DNA from: Photobacterium aquae
Lineage (GTDB): Bacteria; Pseudomonadota; Gammaproteobacteria; Enterobacterales; Vibrionaceae
NCBI RefSeq assembly: GCF_001029445.1
Contig: NZ_LDOT01000006.1
Location: 1 to 64,000, forward strand
DNA length: 64,000 bases
Direction of reading: 5' to 3'
Under the pieces are notes generated by a model, which made no database searches, had not been told where the DNA came from, and saw only the letters and a list, made by a program, of their open reading frames with translations. Positions 26,941-37,182 of the stretch are shown here, one piece after another. The translations under genes were made by a program, and so were the position numbers. Every line of letters starts with the position of its first letter. The stretch's first letter is position 1.

Positions 26941-27591
26941 TTACTGCTGATTGATTCTTGCCTTGAAGCGGGCGCGAGTTTCGGCATCAGCCTGCTCATA
27001 CCAGTAGTTGAGCATATTTTCTGCCACGCTTGCACCTTGTTGGTTGCTTGATGCCGTTGATGACGCTGGGGCTGTGGTTGCCACAGTTGCAGTGACAGGT
27101 GCTGTCGTTGATGCTGCAAGTGTTGAGACTGATGCAATTTTGCCAGCGGCGTTGTAGGCAGCCATTTCGCTTTCGTAGTTACGGCCGAACTGTAGGCCGG
27201 ACTTCATCAATTTGTCTTTTTGAGTATCGATCACCTTGCCCGCTTCATTGGTTAGGGTCAATTCTGGTGATTGGTTGAATTTACGTGCATCTGAACTTGT
27301 ACGGAGTTTTGGCAGGCTAAGCGTGAGTTTTTCATCGGTGGCGTTGAATTTGACAATGACAATGTCGGAGCTGAAGAAGTTGTCGTCACCGTTTTCGCGA
27401 ACAGAATCTTCGTAGCGGAAGGCAATCTGGTTCTCGCCGTTTGGCAATGTCAGTGGGCTTTTTACATCCTTTTTAACGCCATTGATCAGAATAAGTTCGG
27501 CTTGGTAAGGCAGGTCTAGGCTTACATCAGCGAAAGCAGGTACGCTGATGCCACACGCTGCTAGCGCAAGCAAAGCATGACGAAGTTTCAT
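26941..27591 (-). CDS. YccT/DUF2057-like exported protein
   Basis: 216 residues from ATG 27591 (AAGGA 6 bases upstream; a longer in-frame start is unlikely). The signal peptide of about 21 residues ends in VPAFA. The body fits the DUF2057 family, for example LPYQAELILINGVK and LPNGENQIAFRYED near 25-65. It is a periplasmic protein of unknown role; E. coli YccT is its relative. The C-terminal part has an Ala/Thr/Ser-rich stretch (about 155-185). It lies next to rlmI, yccX, tusE and yccA as in enterics. Confidence 0.83.
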   Translation of the reverse strand: MKLRHALLALAACGISVPAFADVSLDLPYQAELILINGVKKDVKSPLTLPNGENQIAFRYEDSVRENGDDNFFSSDIVIVKFNATDEKLTLSLPKLRTSSDARKFNQSPELTLTNEAGKVIDTQKDKLMKSGLQFGRNYESEMAAYNAAGKIASVSTLAASTTAPVTATVATTAPASSTASSNQQGASVAENMLNYWYEQADAETRARFKARINQQ

Positions 27592-27833
27592 AAGTTGTCC
27601 TTGTGATTGGGGTGTCTGACTGCATTTATGGTCAGTTATATTAATTAGACAGCGCAAAAGCTTAATCAGCCCTGAATCATAGCCTTAAAGTATGACAAAG
27701 TAATCTAACTTGCTTGGTTCTATAGGGTTTAGCTAATGGTGATCACAGTTAATATACTCAATTCGCCTCAAATTATATCAAAATGCTGGGACTAGGGCGT
27801 TTCCGATGTACGTCTTTTCTTGGCGGAAAGAGA

Positions 27834-27860
27834 AAAAAAGAGCTGCAATAGCAGCTCTTT
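27834..27860 (-). terminator. Terminator of rlmI
   Basis: 10-bp stem AAAGAGCTGC/GCAGCTCTTT (27837-27846 with 27851-27860), followed on the minus strand by more T residues. Confidence 0.9.
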
Positions 27861-27883
27861 GTGTTGTTAGACATGCTCAATGG

Positions 27884-29074
27884 TTACTTGACGTAACAAG
27901 CAAAGCCTTTGAGGTAGAAACCTTCAGGATAGGCACTATCAAGCGGGTGGTCAGCAGCTTGGCTGAAGCGCTCGATAAACTGGACGTCACGGTGCGCATC
28001 AAGTGCGGCATCAGCGATGATTTTCTGGAATAGGTTGTTGTCCATCAGACCAGAACAAGAGTATGTCAGCAGCATACCGCCAGGCTTGATGATTTGCATC
28101 GCTAGCATATTGATGTCTTTGTAGCCGCGACAAGCGCCGATAAGCTGAGACTTAGACTCGGCAAACTTAGGCGGGTCCATAATCACAACATCGAAAAGCT
28201 CACCACGGTCGCGGTAGTCACGCAGTAGTTTGAATACGTCGGCGTTAAGGAACTCGGCATTTTCTACCGGGTAGCCATTCATCTCGGCATTCAGGCGAGC
28301 TGTATCTAGGGCTGGTTGTGACACATCAACGTTGACAACCTGCTTAGCTCCGCCTTTTAGGGCATATAGGCCAAAACCACCGGTATAACAGAAGCAGTTC
28401 AGCACACGCTTGCCGTTGACATACTTAACGGCAGCTTCGCGGCTGTCGCGTTGGTCAAGGTAGAAACCTGTCTTGTGGCCACCAATAATATCGACATTGA
28501 TTTTGACACCATTTTCTTCGATGGTGACAAATTTAGGTGGCTCTTCGCCCGACAGTACGCCGGTACGCTGTTTCAGTCCTTCCTTCTTACGAACGGCGAC
28601 GTCAGAGCGTTCGTAGATACTGCATTCTGGGTAGCAGGTATTCAGGGCGGTGATGAGGTTGTCTTTTTGAGCTTCGGCACCGGCACTTAGCAACTGGCAA
28701 ACCAGGTAGTCTTGGTAACGGTCGATGGTGATACCAGGAAGGCCGTCAGATTCGGCTGCAATCAAGCGGTAACCTGTCAACCCGTCACGGGCAGCAAGGA
28801 TATCACGCAGGCCTTGTGCTGCGTTCAGGCGTTTGATGAAGAAATTGACATCAATGGTTTCATTACGCTCGAAAGTCCATACGCGAACGCGGATCTGTGA
28901 TTGAGGAGAGTACGCGCCACGTGCTAGCCATTCGCCTTTGTGATCGTAAATATCGACGGTTTCACCGAGAGAAGGTGTACCTTCAATACGCTGAATACCA
29001 CGAGAAAATACCCAAGGGTGGCGACGGCGCAGTGACTTTTCACGGCCTTTTACCAGATAAATTGAAGCTGTCAT
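27884..29074 (-). CDS. rlmI: 23S rRNA (cytosine-1962-C5)-methyltransferase
   Basis: 396 residues, the usual length. An N-terminal PUA domain (about 1-75, [20 protein letters not shown]) is followed by a SAM-dependent methyltransferase. The SAM site is [16 protein letters not shown] near 218, with [12 protein letters not shown] near 295 and the TYSCSG cysteine loop near 338. It methylates C1962 of 23S rRNA. Position in the yccT-rlmI-yccX-tusE-yccA block supports the name. It is transcribed on its own between two terminators. Confidence 0.95.
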   Translation of the reverse strand: MTASIYLVKGREKSLRRRHPWVFSRGIQRIEGTPSLGETVDIYDHKGEWLARGAYSPQSQIRVRVWTFERNETIDVNFFIKRLNAAQGLRDILAARDGLTGYRLIAAESDGLPGITIDRYQDYLVCQLLSAGAEAQKDNLITALNTCYPECSIYERSDVAVRKKEGLKQRTGVLSGEEPPKFVTIEENGVKINVDIIGGHKTGFYLDQRDSREAAVKYVNGKRVLNCFCYTGGFGLYALKGGAKQVVNVDVSQPALDTARLNAEMNGYPVENAEFLNADVFKLLRDYRDRGELFDVVIMDPPKFAESKSQLIGACRGYKDINMLAMQIIKPGGMLLTYSCSGLMDNNLFQKIIADAALDAHRDVQFIERFSQAADHPLDSAYPEGFYLKGFACYVK

Positions 29075-29144
29075 GACATGCCCAGTATGGATTTAAGGAG
29101 GGGGCGTATTATGTTGTCGAATCAAGGGAAAAGCAAATGAAACA

Positions 29145-29170
29145 AAAAAGGGATGCCGTTGGCATCCCTT
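29145..29170 (-). terminator. Terminator of the chemotaxis receptor gene
   Basis: 10-bp stem AAGGGATGCC/GGCATCCCTT (29148-29157 with 29161-29170), then T residues on the minus strand. Confidence 0.9.
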
Positions 29171-29187
29171 GATTTTATAGCGATATG

Positions 29188-30588
29188 TTAAGTGCGCAAA
29201 CCTCGCATCAGCGAATCAAGCACTTTGGCTTGCTCGTTTAGTTTGGCAATGTCGTGGGTTGATTCGCGAATAACCCCGCATACCTGCTCTGATTGCGAAC
29301 GTACCTGCTCGACGTTGGCGGCGATATTATCGGCCACACTGCCTTGCTGCTCTGCGGCTGCTGCGATTTCGGTACTGCGTTCGGAGATCGTTTCGTTCCG
29401 AGAGGTAATCTGTGCGATTTCTTGGTCAACCGAATTCATTAATGACTCACTGTTTTGGGCATGCTCGACAGTGCGGCGCATGACAGCAAGTAGCTGCTGA
29501 CTGTTCTGCTGCAGTGATTCGATCATCTGCTGTATTTCAACGGTTGCCCCTTGGGTACGGCCAGCAAGTGTTCGGACTTCATCGGCAACCACGGCAAAGC
29601 CACGGCCTTGTTCACCCGCACGTGCGGCTTCTATCGCTGCGTTTAGGGCTAACAGGTTTGTTTGCTCAGAAATACCATTGATGGTGGTGACCACATCATC
29701 GATGCTGGCGGCATTGCTGTCGAGCTTGGCAACAGCGTCAGCGGCTTGGCTGATTTCGTTGCTTAGTACTGCGATAGCACTGCGTGTTTGGCCGACTTGA
29801 GCCCGGCCATGTTCTGATACTTGCTGGGCTTCGCGGGTCTGGGCCGAGGTGTCGTGGGCATGGCTGGCGACTTCTCGAATAGAGCTTGCCATCTCTTCAG
29901 TGGCACTGGCCAGAGAATTCAAGTGCTGCTGTTGGGATGAAGATAAGTGTTCATTCTCAAGGCTTCGTTGTTGCAGGCTCTGGCTGATTTGCTGCATTAA
30001 CTGCGTGGCTTCTTGGGTTGCCAGTACGAGTTGGTGCTCACGTTCTGTGACCCGATCGATGGTAATCGCAATGGTGCTGAATTCGTCTCGCACCGGGAAG
30101 AAATTTAGGCGAGAGGTGAGATCACCATCAGCAAGCGACTGCAAAGCGCGGTTTGTCACGAACATTGCCCCGCCGATAAAGGTCATGATGTAGTAGATGG
30201 TTGCCCAGACGGCAATGAGAATAGCTGCCGCAATAGCGATTTGAAGCGGACTGAGATATGACAGTAGATTTGGGAGTTCGCTGATGCTAATGCTATAGCC
30301 CATTTCGTTAATGGCGGCTGAGTGCTCCCCTTGTCCTACTTTGAGCGCGCTTCCTGCCAGTAGCTGGCCCGCATCAGCCATGCTGATTTTGTGTTGCGAA
30401 AACAGGGTAGCGGTTGTGTTTAATTGTTGAGTCGTGATTTCAATACGTTGCTTGTTTGCCGCATCCGCTAGAATCAATCCAACGGTAAGGACAGTAACGA
30501 GAGGCATCAGGAAGAGAAGATAAAACTTTTCCTTTAGAGTAATGTGAATAAGGTATCGGTCGATCCATCGAAATGCAACTTCTTTCAT
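29188..30588 (-). CDS. Methyl-accepting chemotaxis protein
   Basis: 466 residues from ATG 30588 (AAGG 7 bases upstream). TM1 lies at about 18-40, then a very short periplasmic loop of about 70 residues, TM2 at about 115-140, a HAMP domain (about 140-195) and the signalling domain. The receptor hairpin core is intact: [20 protein letters not shown] near 305. The sensory loop is too short for a dCache or full four-helix bundle, so it may sense membrane or redox signals. The gene sits inside the otherwise conserved ycc block. No C-terminal CheR-docking pentapeptide is seen. Confidence 0.93.
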   Translation of the reverse strand: MKEVAFRWIDRYLIHITLKEKFYLLFLMPLVTVLTVGLILADAANKQRIEITTQQLNTTATLFSQHKISMADAGQLLAGSALKVGQGEHSAAINEMGYSISISELPNLLSYLSPLQIAIAAAILIAVWATIYYIMTFIGGAMFVTNRALQSLADGDLTSRLNFFPVRDEFSTIAITIDRVTEREHQLVLATQEATQLMQQISQSLQQRSLENEHLSSSQQQHLNSLASATEEMASSIREVASHAHDTSAQTREAQQVSEHGRAQVGQTRSAIAVLSNEISQAADAVAKLDSNAASIDDVVTTINGISEQTNLLALNAAIEAARAGEQGRGFAVVADEVRTLAGRTQGATVEIQQMIESLQQNSQQLLAVMRRTVEHAQNSESLMNSVDQEIAQITSRNETISERSTEIAAAAEQQGSVADNIAANVEQVRSQSEQVCGVIRESTHDIAKLNEQAKVLDSLMRGLRT

Positions 30589-30686
30589 AATTGTGCCTTT
30601 ATAAAACAGAAGCTTAGCTGGGGAAAACAAAACAGGTCTAATTTTATATTGTTATCAGTGAATGGATAGAAAGCTTGAGGTGAGGC

Positions 30687-30959
30687 ATGTCACATAAATG
30701 TGTAAAAGCGCTAATAAAAGGGATGGTTCAGGGGGTGGGTTTCCGTTTTCATACGGCTCATCAAGGGTTGAAACTCGGCTTGAGCGGTTACGCCAAGAAT
30801 CTCCCCGATGGAACCGTTGAGGTGCTCGCATGTGGTGAGGAGGAGCAGGTTGATGCCCTAATGGTATGGCTTGAGGACGGGCCAAAGACGTCACGGGTTG
30901 ATGCGCTGGTCGTAGAGGATGTGGAATGGCGCCATATTGACGGCTTTGAAATTATGTAA
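30687..30959 (+). CDS. yccX: Acylphosphatase
   Basis: 90 residues. The acylphosphatase signature GMVQGVGFRFHT contains the catalytic Arg, and the second motif GYAKNLPDGTVEV contains the catalytic Asn. It hydrolyses acyl phosphates such as carbamoyl or acetyl phosphate in the cytoplasm. A strong GAGGTGA Shine-Dalgarno is present. It is divergent from the chemotaxis receptor and convergent with tusE. Confidence 0.95.
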   Translation: MSHKCVKALIKGMVQGVGFRFHTAHQGLKLGLSGYAKNLPDGTVEVLACGEEEQVDALMVWLEDGPKTSRVDALVVEDVEWRHIDGFEIM

Positions 30960-30980
30960 TCTTTGTTGGTTGAAAATGAA

Positions 30981-31004
30981 ATAAGGACGGGATACCGTCC
31001 TTAT
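30981..31004. terminator. Bidirectional terminator between yccX and tusE
   Basis: 10-bp stem ATAAGGACGG/CCGTCCTTAT (30981-30990 with 30995-31004), loop GATA. It serves convergent genes but has no long T run. Confidence 0.7.
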
Positions 31005-31032
31005 GGATAGCCATGGAAATGCTATGAGTGGC

Positions 31033-31362
31033 TTACAAGCATTTTGCTGGCTTTGGCAAGCCGGCCAGTTTGGTCGCTTGCTTCGCAGGTCCTTTAGGGA
31101 AGAGTTTGAATAGGTAACGGGAGTTACCTTTTTCTTCGCCATATTTTTGAGCCATTGCCTTAACCAGCATTCGGATCGCTGGAGAGGTATTGAACTCTTG
31201 GTAGAAGTCACGAACGAACAGGACAACTTCCCAGTGCGCATCTGTTAGAGTTAACCCTTCCTCTTCAGCCAGTAATGGCACCAAGCCGTCGCACCAGTCA
31301 TCAACATTCTTTAAATAACCGTGGGCATCGGTTTCGATTTGTTTGCCTTCAAATTCAAGCAT
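31033..31362 (-). CDS. tusE: Sulfurtransferase TusE (DsrC family)
   Basis: 109 residues from ATG 31362 (GAGG 6 bases upstream). This is the true start because family proteins begin with MLEFEGK; a longer in-frame start at 31536 would run through a terminator. TusE accepts sulfur from TusBCD and passes it to MnmA for tRNA 2-thiouridine. The C-terminus ends GLPKPAKCL with the conserved penultimate Cys that carries the persulfide. Order yccX-tusE-yccA as in E. coli. Confidence 0.95.
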   Translation of the reverse strand: MLEFEGKQIETDAHGYLKNVDDWCDGLVPLLAEEEGLTLTDAHWEVVLFVRDFYQEFNTSPAIRMLVKAMAQKYGEEKGNSRYLFKLFPKGPAKQATKLAGLPKPAKCL

Positions 31363-31466
31363 GATAAGCCTCGTCAATGGAACGCGCCAAGAATAGTGAC
31401 TATTACCGTGTGCTGCAAGCATTGTTCTATAAACAGTGAGGTTGTGGTGGGCTTTGCTTGATACAA

Positions 31467-31490
31467 AAAAAGCGCCCTCAGGCGCTTTTT
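31467..31490 (-). terminator. Terminator between yccA and tusE
   Basis: 10-bp stem AAAAAGCGCC/GGCGCTTTTT (31467-31476 with 31481-31490). It works for yccA on the minus strand, 21 bases after its stop. Confidence 0.85.
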
Positions 31491-31510
31491 GCTTAATGAC
31501 AGACGACAGG

Positions 31511-32176
31511 TTAGTCGTCGCTGCCCATGATGCCAAGGATTTGCAGTAGGCTCAGGAACAGGTTGTAGATTGAGACATAAAGCGTCACGGTTGCTGAGAT
31601 GTAATTTGTCTCGCCGCCGCGAACGATCTCTTGAGTCGTAAGCAGGATTGCTGCTGATGAGAACAAGACGAACATTGCGCTGATTGCGAGTGATAGCATC
31701 GGCAGCTGTAGGAAGATATTCGCCACCATAGCAACCAGAATAGCCACGAAACCTGCGATTAGCATGCCACCAAGGAAAGACAAATCACGTTTTGTGGTTA
31801 GTGCATAGGCTGAACAGGCGAGGAAGGTCACCGCTGTACCGCCAAGCGCCGGAATAATCGCATGGCCCATGCCCGCGCCAATGTACATGTTGAGGATCGG
31901 GCCAAGGGTGTAACCCATAAAACCTGTTAGGGCGAAGGTAAATACGATACCCAAGCTGCTGTTGCGGTTACGCTCGGTCAGGAACATCAGGCCGTAAAAG
32001 CCAACCAGCGTAAGGATAAACCCTGGGTGCGGCATGTTCATTGCCATCGCAAAGCCTGCCACGACAGCAGACCATACCAGCGTCAGAGAGAGCAAAAAGT
32101 AAGTGTTACGCAAAACCTTGTTTGTAGGGATGTTCAAGCCTACAGAACTAGATTGGTATTGTTCATTGAAATTCAT
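31511..32176 (-). CDS. yccA: BAX inhibitor-1 family membrane protein, YccA-like
   Basis: 221 residues with seven hydrophobic segments and the conserved acidic tail ending GIMGSDD. BI-1 family members in bacteria include YccA, an inner-membrane inhibitor/substrate of the FtsH protease that protects SecY, and YbhL. Gene order (yccX-tusE-yccA) favours YccA. AGGG lies 7-8 bases before the ATG. It is monocistronic. Confidence 0.9.
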   Translation of the reverse strand: MNFNEQYQSSSVGLNIPTNKVLRNTYFLLSLTLVWSAVVAGFAMAMNMPHPGFILTLVGFYGLMFLTERNRNSSLGIVFTFALTGFMGYTLGPILNMYIGAGMGHAIIPALGGTAVTFLACSAYALTTKRDLSFLGGMLIAGFVAILVAMVANIFLQLPMLSLAISAMFVLFSSAAILLTTQEIVRGGETNYISATVTLYVSIYNLFLSLLQILGIMGSDD

Positions 32177-32541
32177 AATAAGCCCTGTATCAATGCAATA
32201 TATGTTTTAAAACGTCGACTCAAATGCTCGAGCGCCTCTGCCGCAGTTATACTGTGCGACAGTGCAGTGATCAACCATCAGTCGTCCCTAAAGGGTTCGT
32301 TATGTTGATTGCTAAACCCTATATTGAGCTAATCAAGATGAAATGCAAGGTTCAAATATGCATATTCTCGACTAACCTATAACAAAATCAGTACGCTAAC
32401 GATTAAGATAATACTTAACAATGGTCTAATATTGAATGCCAAGTTGTAAATGAATGTAACATTACGCCACTATTTTGTTTTACAGCAATGGTTTGCCAGT
32501 GCGGATCTTTGACTGTCATTTCTGCGAAATATCGACTCACG
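32177..32541. other. Gap between yccA and the aap operon end
   Basis: 365 bases, AT-rich beyond about 32280. It holds the yccA promoter on the minus strand. No obvious terminator for the aap operon, gene or palindrome was seen. Confidence 0.4.
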
Positions 32542-33291
32542 TTAATGCAATATTTGTTCTAGGAACAGTTGGGTTCTGTCTGATTCGGGATTCTCGAAGA
32601 AGGCTTGCGGGGCACTTTCTTCGATAATTTCCCCCATATCCATGAAGATGACTCTGTCAGCCACTTCGCGTGCAAATCCCATTTCATGGGTCACGCAGAT
32701 CATGGTCATCCCTTCGTTGGCCAGTTCGGTCATGACATCGAGTACCTCCCTGACCATTTCCGGGTCGAGTGCGGAGGTGGGCTCGTCAAATAACATTACC
32801 TGGGGGGTCATGCATAGCGCACGAGCAATGGCGACTCGTTGTTGTTGGCCACCAGAGAGCTGGCCTGGGTATTTCCCGGCTTGTTCTGGTATTTTTACCC
32901 GTTCCAAAAACTGCATGGCCGTTTGCTCTGCTTCTTTTTGTGGCATTTTTTTTACCCAAACCAGTGCTAGAGTGCAATTTTCCAATACCGTCAGATGGGG
33001 AAACAGGTTGAAATGTTGAAAACACATGCCAACTTCCCGTCTGACAAGTTCGATATTTTTTAGGTCGTTGGTCAATTCGTGCCCAGCGATTTGGATCGTG
33101 CCTTGTTGGTGTTCTTCAAGTCGGTTTATACAACGTATCAGGGTTGACTTTCCTGAACCGGATGGGCCGCAGATAACGATTTTCTCTCCTTTGTTGACGG
33201 TCAAATTAATGTCTTTCAATACATGAAATTGCCCATACCATTTATTAACGCCAGAAAGGGATATGACCGGTTGTTGAGGGGATGCTGACAT
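32542..33291 (-). CDS. aapP: Polar/general amino-acid ABC transporter ATP-binding subunit
   Basis: 249 residues. Walker [10 protein letters not shown] (42-50), Q-loop in [16 protein letters not shown] (near 90), signature LSGGQQQR (about 144), Walker [15 protein letters not shown] (about 165) and the switch His in CVTHEMGFA (about 200). It powers uptake through the two preceding permeases. It is last in the operon aapJ-aapQ-aapM-aapP; AAGGA lies 8 bases before the ATG. Confidence 0.95.
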   Translation of the reverse strand: MSASPQQPVISLSGVNKWYGQFHVLKDINLTVNKGEKIVICGPSGSGKSTLIRCINRLEEHQQGTIQIAGHELTNDLKNIELVRREVGMCFQHFNLFPHLTVLENCTLALVWVKKMPQKEAEQTAMQFLERVKIPEQAGKYPGQLSGGQQQRVAIARALCMTPQVMLFDEPTSALDPEMVREVLDVMTELANEGMTMICVTHEMGFAREVADRVIFMDMGEIIEESAPQAFFENPESDRTQLFLEQILH

Positions 33292-33313
33292 AGAACGCTT
33301 CCTTGTTTATCGA

Positions 33314-34411
33314 TCAGAGTTTGTGGCCTGTGTGTAATTTTTGTTCAAGATAAATGCTGTAGCGGGACATGCTGAAACAAAATCCCCAGAATACCAAGGC
33401 GACAAAAACATAGCTTTCAGTGGCAAAGCCAAGCCAATTGGGATCAGTATTTGCCGCTTGACCAATACCCAAGACATCAAACATGCCGATGATGAGTACC
33501 AAACTGGTGTCTTTGAACAGGCCAATGAAGGTGTTGACGATCGCTGGAATGCTAATTTTCAATGCTTGGGGTAGTACAACCAGTGCCATTTTTTTCCAGT
33601 AGTTAAGGCCAAGGGCATCGGCGGCTTCATATTGGCCATTAGGTATCGCTTGTAGCCCGCCACGCACTACCTCGGCCATGTAGGCTGCGCTAAACAAGAC
33701 GACGCCAACCAATGCCCGGAATAATTTATCTGTTTCCATTTCTGCGTCTAAGAATAGGGGGAGCATGACGGAGGCCATGAACAGCACGGTGATAAGTGGT
33801 ACGCCGCGCCATATCTCGATATACAGGGTACATAGGCCTCGAATGACCGGCATTGTTGAGCGGCGACCCAGCGCGAGCATAATACCTATGGGCAAAGAGA
33901 CGACGATGCCGACGATGGCGATAATCAGGGTGATTAGCAGGCCGCCCCAAAGGTGGGTTTCAACTAAAGGTAGCCCGAAGACATTGCCATATAATAAAGC
34001 TGCGACAAAAAAAGGATAAATATTGACGAAGATAAGCCAGATCCAGAGCTTTCCGGGGACTTTGTTTATGGCGAGTAAGCTGATAAACACCGCCAGAGTC
34101 GCATAGAAGAGCTGGGGGCGCCATAGCTGATCACTAGGATAAAACCCATACAAGAACTGGTCTATTCTCATTTTGATGAATACCCAGCATGCCCCTTCTT
34201 TGCTGCAGTCGGATCGGCTGGTTCCTACCCAGTCAGCGTTTATTACCGCCCATTCGATAATCGATCCGATCCCCGCCATGATCAGTAAGCCGAGCACGAT
34301 GCTAGTCAGAGAGTTGAGCGGTGACGAAAACAGGTTTTTACGCAGCCATTCAATCGCGCCTGTCGTGTTGACCGGAGGCGGAAGATCGGGGCGAAAGGAA
34401 TGTTTATTCAT
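33314..34411 (-). CDS. aapM: Amino-acid ABC transporter permease AapM-like
   Basis: 365 residues. It has a His/Met permease domain with the EAA loop YMAEVVRGGLQAIPNGQYEAADALGL (given in part: VVRGGLQAIPNGQYEAA near 245). Extra N-terminal membrane segments (about 30-130) and a periplasmic loop with two Cys are typical of AapM versus short HisM-type permeases. It lies in an operon between aapQ (18 bp upstream) and aapP (22 bp downstream). Confidence 0.93.
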   Translation of the reverse strand: MNKHSFRPDLPPPVNTTGAIEWLRKNLFSSPLNSLTSIVLGLLIMAGIGSIIEWAVINADWVGTSRSDCSKEGACWVFIKMRIDQFLYGFYPSDQLWRPQLFYATLAVFISLLAINKVPGKLWIWLIFVNIYPFFVAALLYGNVFGLPLVETHLWGGLLITLIIAIVGIVVSLPIGIMLALGRRSTMPVIRGLCTLYIEIWRGVPLITVLFMASVMLPLFLDAEMETDKLFRALVGVVLFSAAYMAEVVRGGLQAIPNGQYEAADALGLNYWKKMALVVLPQALKISIPAIVNTFIGLFKDTSLVLIIGMFDVLGIGQAANTDPNWLGFATESYVFVALVFWGFCFSMSRYSIYLEQKLHTGHKL

Positions 34412-34428
34412 AGGCGATAACCATAGTT

Positions 34429-35595
34429 TTATCGTTCGACAAGGGCAACTTTGCGGTTATAGATGTTCATGAGCAAAGAGGTGAGTAGGCTCAATGCCAA
34501 ATAGACCGCCATCGTCATAGCGATGATCTCTATGGCTTGCCCCGTTTGATTGAGGGTCGTACCGGCAAAAACTGATACTAAGTCAGGGTACCCAATGGCC
34601 ATTGCTAATGAAGAGTTCTTGGTTAGGTTGAGGTACTGACTGGTTAATGGGGGAATAATGATCCTAAGTGCTTGAGGGATGACAATTAACCGGAGGGTTT
34701 TACCTGCAGATAGGCCCAGAGAGCGTGCGGCTTCGGTTTGCCCTGTATCGACGGCATTGATGCCGGCCCTGACAATCTCGGCAATGAAGGCGGCAGTATA
34801 GATACTCAATGCCAATAGCAGTGCTGCCAATTCAGGAATAATGGCGATGCCACCTTGAAAGTTGAAGCCTTTGAGTTCGGGGTACTCAAAGTTAACGGGC
34901 ATGCCGCTGGCAAAATAGCCAAAGATAGGTAGCCCGATCAGGATGAGACAGTTGATTAACATGATGGGAGATTGCTGACCCGTTATTCGCTGTTTTCGCT
35001 TGGCATAAAATCGAAATATGATGGCCAGCGTGATGGCAACCACGACGGTGGCAATAAGCCATCCGCCCCCTTCCTGCAGTACCGGTTTGGCAAGGTACAG
35101 GCCTCTGACATTGAGAAATACCGCATCACTGAGCTGTATGCTTTGTTTGGGGGAAGGCAGTGCTTGTAGTACCGCAAAGTACCAAAAGAAGATCTGTAGC
35201 AAAAGTGGGATGTTGCGAAAGGTTTCGATATAAACAGCAGCCAGCCGATTGACCAGCCAATTACCCGATAGTCTTGCAATGCCAATTGTAAAGCCGAGAA
35301 GCGAAGCGAGTAGAATGCCAAGAATAGACACTAAAGCCGTATTAATCAGGCCGACAAAAAATGTACGCCCATAGCTGTATGTTTCGTCGTAGTCGATCAG
35401 GCTTAGCCCGATACCAAACCCAGCTTCTTGGTGGAGAAAATCAAACCCCGTGGTGATACCGCGTTGCTCGAGGTTGTATAGCGTATTGTCAACAATGGAA
35501 TAGATAGCAAATCCAAGGATGGCCAGTGCCACAGCTTGAAAGGCAATTGAGCGGAAAACGGGGTTATAGAACAGGTTGCGTTTGGAATTACTCAC
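34429..35595 (-). CDS. aapQ: Amino-acid ABC transporter permease AapQ-like
   Basis: 388 residues from GTG 35595, which has AGGA 9 bases upstream; the longer in-frame TTG at 35637 is less likely. The long permease form has eight predicted membrane segments. The EAA loop is near 290: VRAGINAVDTGQTEAARSLG. The N-terminal NPVFRSIAFQ pattern is typical of AapQ. It pairs with AapM to form the transmembrane channel. It begins 73 bp after the binding-protein gene. Confidence 0.93.
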   Translation of the reverse strand: MSNSKRNLFYNPVFRSIAFQAVALAILGFAIYSIVDNTLYNLEQRGITTGFDFLHQEAGFGIGLSLIDYDETYSYGRTFFVGLINTALVSILGILLASLLGFTIGIARLSGNWLVNRLAAVYIETFRNIPLLLQIFFWYFAVLQALPSPKQSIQLSDAVFLNVRGLYLAKPVLQEGGGWLIATVVVAITLAIIFRFYAKRKQRITGQQSPIMLINCLILIGLPIFGYFASGMPVNFEYPELKGFNFQGGIAIIPELAALLLALSIYTAAFIAEIVRAGINAVDTGQTEAARSLGLSAGKTLRLIVIPQALRIIIPPLTSQYLNLTKNSSLAMAIGYPDLVSVFAGTTLNQTGQAIEIIAMTMAVYLALSLLTSLLMNIYNRKVALVER

Positions 35596-35667
35596 TACTT
35601 CACGTCCTGTGCAAGAAAGGTCTGGGCGGGGAGTCAATTTCCCCGCCGGATAGCAAGGTATCTTGTA

Positions 35668-36897
35668 TTAACGCATAGGCGGGGCGTACTGAAGACCGCC
35701 ATCGTTCCACAGTGCGTTCAGGCCACGTTTGATCTGGAGCGGAGAGCTCATTCCTATTGTGCGCTCAAAGCTTTCGCCGTAGTTACCGACTTGTTTGATG
35801 ATTTGGTAGCTCCAATCATCATTGAGACCCAGCCCTTTGCCCTTCGGCCCGTCGACACCAATTAAGCGGCGAATATTGGGGTCGTTGGATTTTTTCATGT
35901 CGTCAACATTGTGTGAAGAAACACCGAGCTCTTCGGCGTTGAGCATGGCAAATAGCGTCCATTTTACGATGTTGAACCATTGGTCATCACCTTGGCGGAC
36001 GGCAGGGCCTAGCGGCTCTTTGGAAATAATATCGGGCAGGATTACGGCAGAGCTGGGGTCTTGGAGATTAAGGCGCAGTGCGTATAATCCTGATTGGTCA
36101 GTCGTTAGAACATCACAGCGACCGGCCTCGAATCCTTTCACTGTTTGGGCGGCGGTATCGAACACCACTGGCGTATATTTCATTTCACGGTAGCGGAAGT
36201 AGTCAGCGAGATTGAGCTCGGTTGTCGTACCGGATTGGACACAAACAGCGGCACCGTCGAGTTCAGTTGCACTCTCGATCTCCAACGATTTGCTGATCAT
36301 AAAACCCTGTCCGTCATAATAGTTGATACCCGCAAAATTGATCCCCAAGGAGGTATCGCGGTGCAAGGTCCATGTGGTATTTCGTGAAAGTAGATCTATC
36401 TCACCAGATTGCAGGGCAGTAAAGCGCTCTTTGGCGGTAAGCGGAATATATTTCACTTTGGTTTTGTCACCAAGAGTGGCCGCAGCCACGGCTTGACAGA
36501 ATTCCACATCCAAGCCTTCCCATTCACCTTTTTCGTTGGGGTTTGAAAAACCCGGTAAGCCAGTGGTCACACCGCATTGGATATATCCCTGTTTTTGGAC
36601 TTTTGCGAGAGTGTCACTGGATGAGGCGGTTGTTGGTTTGGGGCTGGTGGACGATGGTGACGGGCTATTTGTTAGCTGTTTTTCGAGTTCGGCAATTTTA
36701 GCTTCGAGCTGAGCAGTTTCTGAGCCGGCCTCTATGATTTCAGCATTGCCTGAGGATTCTAATTGCTTTTCGAGTTCGCTAATTTTCGATTCAAGCGCTG
36801 TAATAGTTGCTTTGTCTTGACTGCTCCCATTATCACAGCCGTACAGGAATAAGGCGAAGGAAGAGATGGCGAGCGTAGAGCGAATGGATGGTTTCAT
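35668..36897 (-). CDS. aapJ: Amino-acid-binding lipoprotein with coiled-coil stalk (AapJ-like)
   Basis: 409 residues. Signal peptide with lipobox LYGC (Cys21), then two heptad-rich segments (about 33-48 SKISELEKQL and about 62-76 EAKIAELEKQL), a Ser/Thr/Pro-rich linker (78-95), and an extracytoplasmic solute-binding domain (about 97-409) of the AapJ/BztA family (KVQKQGYIQCGVTTGLPGFS start). Standard AapJ proteins are soluble periplasmic proteins of about 340 residues without this extension, so this one is probably membrane-tethered on a stalk. It is first in the aap operon; AGGA lies 7 bases before the ATG. Substrate is probably general L-amino acids. Confidence 0.93.
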   Translation of the reverse strand: MKPSIRSTLAISSFALFLYGCDNGSSQDKATITALESKISELEKQLESSGNAEIIEAGSETAQLEAKIAELEKQLTNSPSPSSTSPKPTTASSSDTLAKVQKQGYIQCGVTTGLPGFSNPNEKGEWEGLDVEFCQAVAAATLGDKTKVKYIPLTAKERFTALQSGEIDLLSRNTTWTLHRDTSLGINFAGINYYDGQGFMISKSLEIESATELDGAAVCVQSGTTTELNLADYFRYREMKYTPVVFDTAAQTVKGFEAGRCDVLTTDQSGLYALRLNLQDPSSAVILPDIISKEPLGPAVRQGDDQWFNIVKWTLFAMLNAEELGVSSHNVDDMKKSNDPNIRRLIGVDGPKGKGLGLNDDWSYQIIKQVGNYGESFERTIGMSSPLQIKRGLNALWNDGGLQYAPPMR

Positions 36898-37182
36898 ATC
36901 GATGTCCTATCAGTCCTTAGTCAATGCACCGACAGCAGATGTTGACGGTGTTGTATGCCGCATTTATTAATGATTTATTGTGTTGTGTATTTCGACAAAA
37001 ATAACTGCCTGAAATAGTGTCATTATTCAGTATAGGAACTGACGGGGATACGTCTAGTTAACATATCCCTAACATTTACGAAGAAAGGAAAGAGAATCCG
37101 GAGGCAGGGAGTGTGCCATCCCAGAGCCGTATTTATTCGGCGTTGGAGTGCGGAGTTCGTGTGATAGCGGCGGCAGTTTACG
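36898..37182. other. Promoter region of the aap operon
   Basis: 285 bases, AT-rich up to 37080 then GC-richer. It holds the minus-strand aap promoter and the 3' flank of the next gene, for which I see no clear terminator. Confidence 0.4.

Noticed and set aside
31363-31536. Longer N-terminus for TusE
   Set aside because: The extension would run through the yccA terminator hairpin and the first yccA codons; the family begins MLEFEG, with a good Shine-Dalgarno at 31362.
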